The notes below the pieces were generated by a model. The model saw only the letters and a program-made list of their open reading frames with translations, was not told the origin of the DNA and did no database searches. Shown piece by piece: positions 1 through 7,345 of a stretch of DNA of 11,229 nt. Source of the DNA: Dehalococcoidia bacterium (GTDB lineage Bacteria; Chloroflexota; Dehalococcoidia; JACVQG01); assembly GCA_015661045.1 (NCBI GenBank), contig JACVQG010000016.1, forward strand, positions 1-11,229. The letters run 5' to 3'. Every line of letters begins with the position of its first letter. The first letter of the stretch is position 1. Made by a program: the position numbers and the translations under genes.

Positions 1-458
1 TGGCCGGCGAACCTGAACTGGTCTACCGTGGCTCCGGGGGGGAAGTTGGTGGCGCTGACGGTCACCTTGGTCCCGGGCTTGCCTGAGTTTGGATCGAGGC
101 TGATACTAGGGAACCAACCATTTGTGTTCATGAAGTTTGTATTGATAAATGTCGTGGGTGGCATGACATCAAAATCTACGGGGGTGCGGAATACATCCGT
201 CCCGCTGGTACCCACGATGTTTATTCGATAGTGGCCGGGCGGAACATTGGGTGTCACAGTCAGGGTGGTGCTGCCGGTGCCGCCCGGTGAGACCGTAAGA
301 CTGCTGCTGGCAAACGTTGCAGTCACCCCCGGCGGCAGGTTCGGGGCAGACAGGGCCACTGTCACTGCATCTCCGGTAGAATCTACGATGATGGTGCTCT
401 GGCCGTTGCCTCCTGGAGCAATAGGCGGAATGAAGTTGGGCTGAGACGTGAGGGTGAA
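1..458 (-). repeat. Tandem Ig-plus-IPT unit, copy 2 (cut by window edge)
   Basis: This is the second copy of the unit at 459-1079. FTLTSQPNF, GGNGQSTIIV, PPGHYRINIVGTSG and ATVDQFRF recur in the same order. The offset is 621 bases through the Ig half and 639 in the IPT half because of small in-frame indels. A 20-base stretch (13-32) is identical to 652-671. More copies may lie outside the window. Confidence 0.75.
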
Positions 459-3146
459 GGTGACGCCAGTGCCTGTTACAGTGAAAGGCTTGGCGATAAA
501 TGACGGAGGGGCGGTGCCCGTGGCTGCTGTTCCTACTTCCACCATGTAGTTACCTGAACTCAAGGTCGTAGGTACATTGAAGACGAGGGTACGGTTGCCG
601 CTGCTATCTGTGGTAGGTGGAGGAGAAGGTAGTATATTTATGCCGCCGAATCTGAACTGGTCTACCGTGGCGCCAGCGGGGAAGCCGGTGGCACTCATTG
701 TAACCTGGTCACCTGGTTTGCCGAAGATGGGGTTGAGGGTGATGTCAGGGAAGAACACCCCCGACACATTAAAAGATGATGTGACATCAAAATCGAGAGG
801 GGTGGAGAAGACGGTGCTGCCGCTGGTACCCACGATGCCTATCATATAGTGGCCAGGCGGGACAGTGCCTGGTGTAATAGTCAGGGTGGTGCTGCTGGAG
901 CCGCCCGCTGAGACGGTAAGAGAGCTATTGGCGAAGGAGGCGTTGACTCCTGTTGGCAGGTTCTGGGTAGACAGAGCCACTGTCACATCTCCTCCGGTAG
1001 AATTAACAATGATGGTGCTCTGGCCGTTACCGCCCTGGGATATAGCGGGCAGGAAGCTGGGCTGAGATGTCAGGGTGAATGCGAGACCGGCTGCTATTAT
1101 GGTAATCCCGGTAAAGGTGTTAATAGAGCCTGATGTTGCCTTAACCGAGAATATGCCACCCGGAAGGTCAGATGGTATCGTCACGCTAGTGCTCCACGTC
1201 CCATCTGTCTGAACTATGGGACTGGGTGTGACCAGCGTTTGCCCGAACCGCGGCCCTGAATCCCACGTCAAGGCCACTGGTTGACCAGCGCGAGACTGGA
1301 ACCCGAATCCGGAGAAAGTCACTGAACCCCCGGCAGATAGCACATTAGGCGATGCGGAGAATGTCGCTACACCAGTTATGCCTACAACCACGGTAAGGTT
1401 ATATGTTCTGACCAGCGAGCCTGACTGGGCCTGAATAAAACCGTTATAAGTTCCTGGCGGCACCGTAGCGCCGGCGCCAAGATTCAAAGTGAAAGATTGC
1501 ATACCCCCGGAAGAGAGAGTGACCGAATTTGTAGATAGGGTTGAGCTATTAACAATCCCCGGAGATCCTGCAAAGCTGAGGTTAACCTGTCCTGTGAAGC
1601 CGTTGAGGGAGTTTACTCTGAAGGTTTCGGCGGTTGCAGTTGCCCCGGGCGCGCGATTGAACAAGGTACTGCCAGTTTGATGAGATATGGAGAAGTCCGC
1701 CGCCGTAGGTGCCGAAAAGGTAGCCAAACCAATGGGGAACCGCGTTCCGGCAACAATAGGTAAAAGATCTAAAACTGAGAAAGTATCTATACCCTGTGAA
1801 TACCACATTTTGTACGAAGATCCATCCATAATCGCGCTGGGTGCAGCCACACTGCTCCATACAGCATTACTGCTCCCTGTGAGATGTAGAGGGTTTTGTC
1901 CAATCCAGGTGATACCATCACCAGACTTGGCATAGCCGATTGAGGTATTGGTATTACTCAAACGTGCTTTAATATTATTGATATTCAAGGCAGCAAGGTT
2001 AGTCAGGAGGGCGAGAAAATCTCCCGATACAAAAGCGCTGATAATGCCCCAACCGGTGTTGGTCTGATCAGCTACTTCACTCACGAGGTTTTGCAAATCA
2101 GCTTTCGTCAAATTTGATCTACTCTGTGTATACCATATCTTGTAACCTTCAGAGTCCTTAAGCACACTCGGGTCACCGGCACTATTCCATGCACCACTAA
2201 GGCCAGTTAAAACCTGGTTGTTTTGCACATTCCAGGTCACACCATCAGACGAGGTTGCGTAGCCAATCACGGTCTGGGTGCCATCAATTATATCCTGCAA
2301 TTCATTAATACCAGCCGTGGCCAGATTGATTGCCCCCAAATATGCTGATGTAATTGTAGTTGAAACACGGGTATACCACATTTTATATGTTAAACCGTCT
2401 TTAATCACGCTCGGGCTGCCTACGCTATTCAAAGCGCCGCTACCGCCAGTCAAAGCCAGCGGATTCTGGACGGTCCAGGTCGAACCGTCAGGAGAGGTAG
2501 CATATCCGATTACCGTCCTGACACCATTTAAAAGGTCCAATAGACCCTCGTTTCTTTGGCCTGCAGTTCCCAACTTAACCAGGGCGGCATTAACCTGCGT
2601 TTGGTTAAGGCTCAATTCGAGGCGCGTATGCCACATCTTGTAGGTGCTGCCATCTTTAATCACACTGGGGTTGCCCACACTTGTCCAGCCGCTATTGCCC
2701 CCAGACAGGGCTTGAGTATTTTGTAGTGTCCAGTTGATGCCATCACCGGAGGTGGCGAAACCAATAACAGTAGCGCTATTAGCCAGTAAGCTATCCAGTT
2801 GGGTGAGATTAATAGTATTTACGCCATTTAAGAATGCTACAAAATTTAGAGCCGCTATATTAGAAATTAAGCCGCCGGGGATCGCACTCGATAAGCCACT
2901 GGCAATGCTAACCGCACTGTTATTGTTTTTGCCGTGGGTGTACCACATCATGTAGGTAGAGCCGTCTTTAATCACCGAAGCATCGGCTACGCGTAGTTCA
3001 CCAGGTAGGGTTAACTGGCCTGTATATTTAGTCCAGTTGATCGCAGCTTGAGCATTCGACACCTGAGTGGAGAGCGGGTGGATAATAGGGCTCAAGGAAA
3101 TAAATATAGCTATTACAATTAATAATAATTTCTTATGCAATTTCAC
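1..3146 (-). CDS. Secreted multidomain surface protein: propeller repeats plus Ig/IPT-like domains (3' end outside window)
   Basis: An open frame of 1048 complete codons without a stop runs off the left edge, so the C-terminus is missing. The GTG start at 3144-3146 lies 6 bases after AAGGAG. Residues 1-34 form a signal peptide: basic KLHKK, hydrophobic LLLIVIAIFISL, and a likely cleavage site after NAQA. Residues about 36-480 carry five propeller-like blades marked by PSVIKDGxxYKMWYT and IGYATSxDGxxW, resembling the five-bladed folds of glycoside hydrolase families 43 and 32. I see no convincing catalytic acids. Residues about 482-590 are an Ig-like domain, about 591-688 an IPT/TIG-like domain, and from about 688 a tandem Ig-plus-IPT unit repeats. 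The protein probably acts outside the cell, in adhesion or glycan binding, but its ligand is unknown. No sorting signal or anchor is visible in the part present. Frame and export are secure, function is not. Confidence 0.9.
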   Translation of the reverse strand, partial: MKLHKKLLLIVIAIFISLSPIIHPLSTQVSNAQAAINWTKYTGQLTLPGELRVADASVIKDGSTYMMWYTHGKNNNSAVSIASGLSSAIPGGLISNIAALNFVAFLNGVNTINLTQLDSLLANSATVIGFATSGDGINWTLQNTQALSGGNSGWTSVGNPSVIKDGSTYKMWHTRLELSLNQTQVNAALVKLGTAGQRNEGLLDLLNGVRTVIGYATSPDGSTWTVQNPLALTGGSGALNSVGSPSVIKDGLTYKMWYTRVSTTITSAYLGAINLATAGINELQDIIDGTQTVIGYATSSDGVTWNVQNNQVLTGLSGAWNSAGDPSVLKDSEGYKIWYTQSRSNLTKADLQNLVSEVADQTNTGWGIISAFVSGDFLALLTNLAALNINNIKARLSNTNTSIGYAKSGDGITWIGQNPLHLTGSSNAVWSSVAAPSAIMDGSSYKMWYSQGIDTFSVLDLLPIVAGTRFPIGLATFSAPTAADFSISHQTGSTLFNRAPGATATAETFRVNSLNGFTGQVNLSFAGSPGIVNSSTLSTNSVTLSSGGMQSFTLNLGAGATVPPGTYNGFIQAQSGSLVRTYNLTVVVGITGVATFSASPNVLSAGGSVTFSGFGFQSRAGQPVALTWDSGPRFGQTLVTPSPIVQTDGTWSTSVTIPSDLPGGIFSVKATSGSINTFTGITIIAAGLAFTLTSQPSFLPAISQGGNGQSTIIVNSTGGDVTVALSTQNLPTGVNASFANSSLTVSAGGSSSTTLTITPGTVPPGHYMIGIVGTSGSTVFSTPLDFDVTSSFNVSGVFFPDITLNPIFGKPGDQVTMSATGFPAGATVDQFRFGGINILPSPPPTTDSSGNRTLVFNVPTTLSSGNYMVEVGTAATGTAPPSFIAKPFTVTGTGVTFTLTSQPNFIPPIAPGGNGQSTIIVDSTGDAVTVALSAPNLPPGVTATFASSSLTVSPGGTGSTTLTVTPNVPPGHYRINIVGTSGTDVFRTPVDFDVMPPTTFINTNFMNTNGWFPSISLDPNSGKPGTKVTVSATNFPPGATVDQFRFAG
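459..1079 (-). repeat. Tandem Ig-plus-IPT unit, copy 1 (about 207 residues)
   Basis: The unit runs from about residue 690 to 895 of the surface protein. Its first half begins FTLTSQPSF, contains GGNGQSTIIV, and ends at PPGHYMIGIVGTSG and FDV. This looks like the Ig-like domain found beside NPCBM modules. The second half begins with ITLNPIFGKPGDQVTMSATG and is IPT/TIG-like. Boundaries are approximate. Confidence 0.75.
1797..2984 (-). repeat. Five propeller-blade motifs within the surface protein
   Basis: Five copies of a 16-residue motif of the form xPSVIKDGxxYKMWYT lie at 2937-2984, 2625-2672, 2370-2417, 2127-2174 and 1797-1844 (residues 55-70, 159-174, 244-259, 325-340 and 435-450). The first four are followed, after a variable insert, by [IV]GxA[TK]SxDGxxW. 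The fifth is followed by the diverged IGLATF. The pattern matches blades of a five-bladed beta-propeller. The last two blades are the most diverged. Confidence 0.8.
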
Positions 3147-3152
3147 GGAAAA

Positions 3153-3158
3153 CTCCTT
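3153..3158 (-). promoter_or_regulatory. Ribosome binding site fixing the GTG start of the surface protein
   Basis: AAGGAG on the minus strand lies 6 bases before the GTG at 3144-3146. It selects this start, which also places the signal peptide at the N-terminus. Confidence 0.8.
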
Positions 3159-3201
3159 ATTATAGCAACCTACAAAAGCTAACACTACTTATAACATCAA
3201 T

Positions 3202-3230
3202 TTTATACCACAACAAGGTTAAACTGTCAA
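3202..3230 (-). promoter_or_regulatory. Promoter of the surface-protein gene
   Basis: On the minus strand TTGACA (3225-3230) is followed, after exactly 17 bases, by TATAAA (3202-3207). This is a near-consensus housekeeping sigma promoter. It predicts transcription starting near 3195 and a leader of about 50 bases before the GTG at 3146. Confidence 0.75.
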
Positions 3231-3311
3231 ATTATTGTAAAGAAGGAACTTCCCGCGAAACTGCCCTATAGATATGTAAATTGAGGTAGCAAAAATGGTG
3301 TTTACCCAAAT

Positions 3312-3509
3312 TTATCTAAGGAAAATAGCTTCAAACGAACAACAAATTGGAAGTATATAGGATTCTTTACCCCAGGTATTTTCCCACGAAAGACGATACC
3401 GTGTAAGGTAATCCGTATCTGAAGAGTCGACCGCGGTGTCCACTTTTTCCAGCTTACTCCAGTAACGAGTGTTTGTGGTTGTTCCAGACTCTAATATTTT
3501 TAAAGCCAC
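3312..3509 (-). pseudogene. Possible remnant of a surface-protein domain (65-codon ORF)
   Basis: The frame starts at a GTG with no ribosome binding site and ends at a TAA. Its product contains YWSKLEKVDTAVDSSDTDYL followed by RYRLSWENTWG. This loosely recalls domains seen in some secreted or tail-like proteins that begin W..VDE and continue with DTTYVY. That resemblance is from memory and weak. It could be a decayed fragment of a larger gene, or a chance ORF in noncoding DNA. I do not regard it as an expressed gene. Confidence 0.2.
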
Positions 3510-3524
3510 TTTAAAAGATTAGTA

Positions 3525-3533
3525 TGCTATAAT
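3525..3533 (+). promoter_or_regulatory. Extended -10 promoter element upstream of purL
   Basis: TGCTATAAT combines a perfect -10 hexamer (3528-3533) with the TGn extension. No good -35 lies 17 bases upstream, which is tolerable for an extended -10 promoter. Transcription would start near 3540 and leave a leader of about 130 bases before the purL start, long enough for regulation. I identified no known riboswitch in it. Confidence 0.5.
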
Positions 3534-3653
3534 GTGGGCAAGTAAGAGCTTTGCGACTTCAATTCCTATACCTGATTATGCTATTTCCGCATTTATGCTT
3601 CGTTGCAAGTAGCTTAAAAACGACATCTGTTAACTGAACACCATTGACTTATC

Positions 3654-3661
3654 GAAGGGGG
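3654..3661 (+). promoter_or_regulatory. Ribosome binding site supporting the TTG start of purL
   Basis: GAAGGGGG sits 10 bases before the TTG at 3672-3674. It decides the start, since no ATG or GTG lies between the upstream in-frame stop and this codon. Confidence 0.65.
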
Positions 3662-3671
3662 TAATAGTTCG

Positions 3672-5879
3672 TTGCCTGTATCTAAGCAAGACCTGGATGA
3701 AATAGCCCTTAGCGAAAAGGAATACAAGCTTATTGTTAAGCAGTTAGGGCGGGAACCAACTGCAGTAGAACTGGGGATGTTCGGGGCGTTGTGGAGTGAA
3801 CACTGCGGGTATAAACATTCCAAGTTACTGCTAAACATGTTTCCCATATCCGGGAAACGTGTGTTGATAAAAATAGGTGAAGAAAATGCCGGCGCTGTTG
3901 ATATAGGGGATGGTATGGCCATTATCTTTAAGATGGAATCTCATAACCACCCCTCTGCCATAGAGCCTTTTCAGGGGGCGGCTACGGGTGTGGGTGGAAT
4001 AGTGCGTGACATCTTCACTATGGGAGCCAGGCCTATAGCTCTTATGAACTCTCTGCGCTTCGGCCCTTTAACCGAAGCCCGTAATCGCTATCTGTTCGGT
4101 GGAGTGGTTGGGGGTATTGGCAGTTATGGTAACTGCCTGGGGATACCTGATGTGGGTGGTGAAGTGTTTTTCTCGCCAGCTTATTCACATAATCCCGTGG
4201 TTAATGCTTTCTGCCTGGGTATCGTAGATAAGTCCAGATTGGTGAGGAGTGGAGCCAGCGGTACCGGGAATTTGCTAATGCTGGTAGGCAGCGACACCGG
4301 TAGGGACGGACTTCACGGAGCCTCAGGTCTGGCTTCCCGTACCTTTGAGGAGGAGCGGGAGCTACGCTCCGCAGTACAGGTGGGGAACCCCTTTTTGGAG
4401 AAACTCCTCATCGAAGCCTGCCTGGAACTGGCTGAGACCGATTGGATTGTCGGCATTAACGACCTGGGTGCAGCAGGTCTGACAAGTTCAGCGGTAGAGG
4501 CGGCAGGGCGGGGCGGCAGCGGTATGGAGCTTGATGTGCTTAAAGTACCGCGACGTGAATCAGGTATGACTCCATATGACGTAATGCTTTCTGAGTCCCA
4601 GGAGCGGATGCTTGTAGTAGCCAGGAAAGGCTACGAGGAAAAGGTTAAGGCATTGTTTAAAAAGTGGGACCTGGAGGTTGACGTGATAGGCCAGGTTACG
4701 GGTGACGGGTTAGCCCGCATTAAAGAAGGCGATAAAATAGTGGCTGAAGTCCCTATCTCAATACTAAATGAACCTCCCAAGTATCGGTTCCAGGTAAGAA
4801 AGCCTCAATGGTTAACGAAGCTTCAATCCTTTGATTTAAATTCCCTGCCGGATATTCCCCCCAAAGAGTGCAATTCTACACTCTTGCGCCTGCTTGGTTC
4901 CCCCAATATCGCCAGTAAAGAGTGGGTCTATCGGCAGTATGACCACCAGGTCGGCGATAATACGGTTATTGCGCCCGGGGGTGATGCAGCAGTGCTGAGG
5001 ATTCAGGGCACAAAGAAGGCAATTGCTATGACCACCGATGGAAACGGCCGCTATTGTTACCTTGACCCATATACCGGAGGAGCAATGGCCGTTGCCGAAG
5101 CTGCCCGTAATTTAGCCTGTGTTGGCGCTGAGCCTATCGCTATAACCGATTGCCTTAACTTTGGCAACCCGGAACGCCCGGATATTTACTACCAGCTAAA
5201 GGAGTGTGTCCGGGGTATGGCCCACGCTTGCCGAAAGATGCATATCCCGGTCATCAGCGGCAATGTCAGCCTGTATAACGATACGCGTGGCCAAGCAATC
5301 TATCCCACGCCAGTTGTAGGTATGGTGGGGTTGATGGAGGATGTGGATAAGCGGTGCACCGTTGGTTTCAAACAGCCGGGAGATGTAGTTTGTTTACTTG
5401 GTGAGCTCGTAGAGGATATAACCGGATTAGCCGGCAGTGAATATGTGGAGCTGATCCACGGCAAGGTTACAGGGCGGCCGGCTCTGGACCTGGAGTTAGA
5501 GATTGGTGTCCAGGCGGCGTGCCGAGAGGCTATTAAACAGGGACTATTAAGTTCGGCCCACGATTGTTCCGATGGCGGTCTCATCGTAGCTCTGTCTGAA
5601 AGCGCTATTATCGGTGGTATAGGGTTCAAGGGAGATAAATGGACGCAAGAAAGCAGACTGGATACACCGCTTTTCGGTGAATCTCCCTCCCGGATAATAG
5701 TTTCCCTGACTAAAGAAAAAATTAAAGCCCTGGGAGTAATTGCGACTTCTTGTGGTGTGCCATTGCGGCGGCTGGGAGTGGTAGGTGGAGATAGATTCAT
5801 AATATCAGGGTATATAGATTTAGCCGTGGATGCGCTGGGTAAAGTATGGAGGGGAGGATTGGAGAAAAGCCTCCAATAG
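3672..5879 (+). CDS. purL: Phosphoribosylformylglycinamidine synthase II, small-type PurL subunit
   Basis: PurL converts formylglycinamide ribonucleotide, ATP and ammonia to the amidine (step 4 of de novo purine synthesis) in the cytoplasm. Small-type PurL works with separate PurQ (glutaminase) and PurS, and neither is encoded here. At 735 residues it has the size of the Bacillus-type subunit. The N-terminal region carries SEHCGYKHSK (residues 42-51, with the conserved His44). It is followed by the nucleotide-binding SHNHPSAIEPFQGAATGVGG (from residue 90) and by GNCLGIPDVGGE. The second AIRS-like half includes GGDAAVLRI, NFGNPE and HDCSDGGL. The start is TTG at 3672: an in-frame TGA at 3645-3647 leaves no earlier ATG, GTG or TTG, and GAAGGGGG lies 10 bases upstream. 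The gene appears to be transcribed alone, with a 169-base gap before the next gene. Confidence 0.96.
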   Translation: MPVSKQDLDEIALSEKEYKLIVKQLGREPTAVELGMFGALWSEHCGYKHSKLLLNMFPISGKRVLIKIGEENAGAVDIGDGMAIIFKMESHNHPSAIEPFQGAATGVGGIVRDIFTMGARPIALMNSLRFGPLTEARNRYLFGGVVGGIGSYGNCLGIPDVGGEVFFSPAYSHNPVVNAFCLGIVDKSRLVRSGASGTGNLLMLVGSDTGRDGLHGASGLASRTFEEERELRSAVQVGNPFLEKLLIEACLELAETDWIVGINDLGAAGLTSSAVEAAGRGGSGMELDVLKVPRRESGMTPYDVMLSESQERMLVVARKGYEEKVKALFKKWDLEVDVIGQVTGDGLARIKEGDKIVAEVPISILNEPPKYRFQVRKPQWLTKLQSFDLNSLPDIPPKECNSTLLRLLGSPNIASKEWVYRQYDHQVGDNTVIAPGGDAAVLRIQGTKKAIAMTTDGNGRYCYLDPYTGGAMAVAEAARNLACVGAEPIAITDCLNFGNPERPDIYYQLKECVRGMAHACRKMHIPVISGNVSLYNDTRGQAIYPTPVVGMVGLMEDVDKRCTVGFKQPGDVVCLLGELVEDITGLAGSEYVELIHGKVTGRPALDLELEIGVQAACREAIKQGLLSSAHDCSDGGLIVALSESAIIGGIGFKGDKWTQESRLDTPLFGESPSRIIVSLTKEKIKALGVIATSCGVPLRRLGVVGGDRFIISGYIDLAVDALGKVWRGGLEKSLQ

Positions 5880-5891
5880 AACTCAACTAGC

Positions 5892-5936
5892 TAGTGTATA
5901 GTTTCTATGTATAGGATACTCAGAGACACTACACTA
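5892..5936 (+). terminator. Imperfect hairpin after purL, possible terminator or RNA end
   Basis: TAGTGTA (5892-5898) pairs with TACACTA (5930-5936). After two mismatches, GTTTCT (5901-5906) pairs with AGAGAC (5922-5927) with one G-U pair, around a 15-base loop. No T-run follows, so it is not a classic intrinsic terminator. It could protect or process the 3' end of the purL message. Confidence 0.3.
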
Positions 5937-5989
5937 TCGCGATTAATAACAGGGACAGTAATCATTGTATAATTATTATTTTGTATTTA

Positions 5990-6018
5990 TTGACAACTAC
6001 ATCTTCTTTACCTATTAT
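5990..6018 (+). promoter_or_regulatory. Promoter of the CoA-transferase / pfkA gene run
   Basis: TTGACA (5990-5995), a 17-base spacer and TATTAT (6013-6018) form a near-consensus housekeeping promoter. Transcription would start near 6025, giving a leader of only about 25 bases that contains the ribosome binding site GGAAGGAG (6031-6038), 10 bases before the GTG at 6049. Confidence 0.75.
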
Positions 6019-6048
6019 TAAACCCAAGACGGAAGGAGCGCTGAAACC

Positions 6049-7311
6049 GTGCCTGAAAACCAGCCAGACTCATTACTTGGCCCATTCCGGGTGCTGGACC
6101 TCACCGATGAGAAGGGCTATCTCTGCGGCCGTATCCTGGGAGACCTCGGTGCAGATGTTATAAAGATAGAGCCGCCCGGCGGCGACCCAGGGCGGAAAAC
6201 AGGGCCATTTTATAAGGATATTCCGGATGTAGAGAAAAGCCTGTACTGGTTCGCTTACAATCTAAATAAACGGGGCATAACCCTGAATCTCCAGACTAAC
6301 GATGGCCGTGAGCTATTTAAAAAACTTGCCAGCCGTGCCGACTTCGTTATAGAATCTTTCCCTCCGGGTAATATAGCTGAACTGGGGCTGGACTATGAGA
6401 CACTGAGCAAGCTTAATCCCCGGATAATTATGACATCCATCAGTTTATGTGGACAAAAAGGCCCCCGCCGCCAGTACCAGCCATCGGACATCGTAGCCTC
6501 AGCCTTTGGCGGTTCCATGTATCCCACCGGCGACCCCGACCGGGCGCCTGTACACATAAGTTTCCCTCAAGCCTACCTTCAAGGGGCAGAAGAGGCTGCT
6601 ATTGGAACACTTATAGCCCACTATCACCGTCAAAGGACTGGTGAAGGGCAATACGTGGATGCATCCATCCAGGAATCCCTTGCCTGGAACGCCATGAATA
6701 TGCCTCACTTTTGGGAGTTTAACAAGGTCATTTTAAAGCGGGTGGGTGTTCACCGGAGCTGGTCAAGTACATCCGCACAAAGACACCGGGTAATCTGGCC
6801 GTGTAAAGATGGCTATGTCTCTTTCACCATCTATGGCGGGAAAACAGGCGCTCCCACAAACCGCGGTATCGTAGAATGGATGGCCGGTGAAATGGAAGTG
6901 CCCGGCTGGCTTAAGACCATGGACTGGGATAGCCTGAGTATTGGAACGTTCACGGAGAAGCAGTTTGATGAATTTGCCGAACCTGCTGCGGCGTTCTTTT
7001 TATCCCATACAGTTGAGGAACTCCACCAGGGAGCGCTATCCAGAGATATGATGCTATACCCCGTATTCACCATTGCCGATATTGTTAAAGACGAACAATT
7101 AGAAGCCAGGGATTTCTGGCAAGAAATACCACACCCTGAGTTGGATGACAGTTTAGTCTATCCCGGCCCTTTTGTTAAGCTATCGGAAACGCCACTTCAA
7201 CTTAAACGGCGGGCGCCTCTCATCGGTGAACATAATCTGGAAATATATGAAGGCGAACTGGGCCTATCCAGGGTTGAAATTAACCTGCTTAAGCAGAGCG
7301 GGGTTATTTAG
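6049..7311 (+). CDS. Class III (CaiB/BaiF) CoA-transferase, probable non-catalytic subunit
   Basis: This 420-residue protein belongs to family III CoA-transferases, which move CoA between carboxylic acids through an aspartyl-CoA intermediate. Family signatures are FRVLDLTDEKGYLCGRILGDLGADVIKIEP (residues 13-42, with a degenerate opening), KRGITLNL, ADFVIESFPPG, LGLDYETL, the TGEGQYVDAS stretch near 197, and the C-terminal LIGEHN. The catalytic Asp expected 21 residues before TGxGQ is replaced by Tyr176 (in PQAYLQG), and no Asp lies nearby, so this chain is probably inactive alone. It starts at GTG 6049 behind GGAAGGAG. The next gene encodes a second family member that keeps the Asp, which suggests a heteromer like benzylsuccinate CoA-transferase BbsEF. 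The substrate cannot be told from the sequence. The alternative is a transferase using another residue. Confidence 0.88.
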   Translation: MPENQPDSLLGPFRVLDLTDEKGYLCGRILGDLGADVIKIEPPGGDPGRKTGPFYKDIPDVEKSLYWFAYNLNKRGITLNLQTNDGRELFKKLASRADFVIESFPPGNIAELGLDYETLSKLNPRIIMTSISLCGQKGPRRQYQPSDIVASAFGGSMYPTGDPDRAPVHISFPQAYLQGAEEAAIGTLIAHYHRQRTGEGQYVDASIQESLAWNAMNMPHFWEFNKVILKRVGVHRSWSSTSAQRHRVIWPCKDGYVSFTIYGGKTGAPTNRGIVEWMAGEMEVPGWLKTMDWDSLSIGTFTEKQFDEFAEPAAAFFLSHTVEELHQGALSRDMMLYPVFTIADIVKDEQLEARDFWQEIPHPELDDSLVYPGPFVKLSETPLQLKRRAPLIGEHNLEIYEGELGLSRVEINLLKQSGVI

Positions 7312-7312
7312 C

Positions 7313-7329
7313 GGCACGGTAAACGTGCC
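7313..7329 (+). other. Intercistronic hairpin between the two CoA-transferase genes
   Basis: GGCACG, the loop GTAAA and CGTGCC form a perfect 6-bp stem, two bases after the stop codon of the first gene. No T-run follows, so read-through is expected. It could stabilise the upstream message or tune the ratio of the two subunits. Confidence 0.45.
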
Positions 7330-7345
7330 TGTATGAGGCAAGGAA

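Larger units (their letters stand above)
3147..3671. other. AT-rich divergent intergenic region
   Basis: This 525-base spacer separates the leftward surface-protein gene from the rightward purL. It holds a strong leftward promoter (3202-3230), an extended -10 element for purL (3525-3533), and a leader of about 130 bases before purL. The middle, about 3231-3520, holds only a 65-codon minus-strand ORF of doubtful status (3312-3509). I recognise no RNA gene, riboswitch or repeat. Confidence 0.7.

Noticed and set aside
1582..1860. Minus-strand ORF of 92 codons
   Set aside because: It is a different frame on the same strand, inside the continuous surface-protein frame. It has no ribosome binding site or recognisable motif.
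28..2955. Series of plus-strand ORFs of 63-121 codons (28-231, 247-444, 577-849, 865-1065, 1489-1680, 1687-1935, 2278-2643, 2734-2955)
   Set aside because: They lie antisense to the long minus-strand surface-protein frame, and their products are low-complexity Pro/Val/Leu-rich. Their repetition simply mirrors the repeats of the real gene.
5300..5800. Minus-strand ORF of 166 codons inside purL
   Set aside because: It is antisense to well-conserved PurL sequence. Its Ser/Pro-rich product matches nothing I know.
5968..5973. TATAAT as the -10 of the CoA-transferase promoter
   Set aside because: It has no acceptable -35 at the right distance and no TGn extension. The TTGACA-17-TATTAT pair just downstream is a much better promoter.
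7313..7329. Intrinsic terminator between the two CoA-transferase genes
   Set aside because: The stem is perfect but only 6 bp and no T-run follows, and the gene spacing favours co-transcription.
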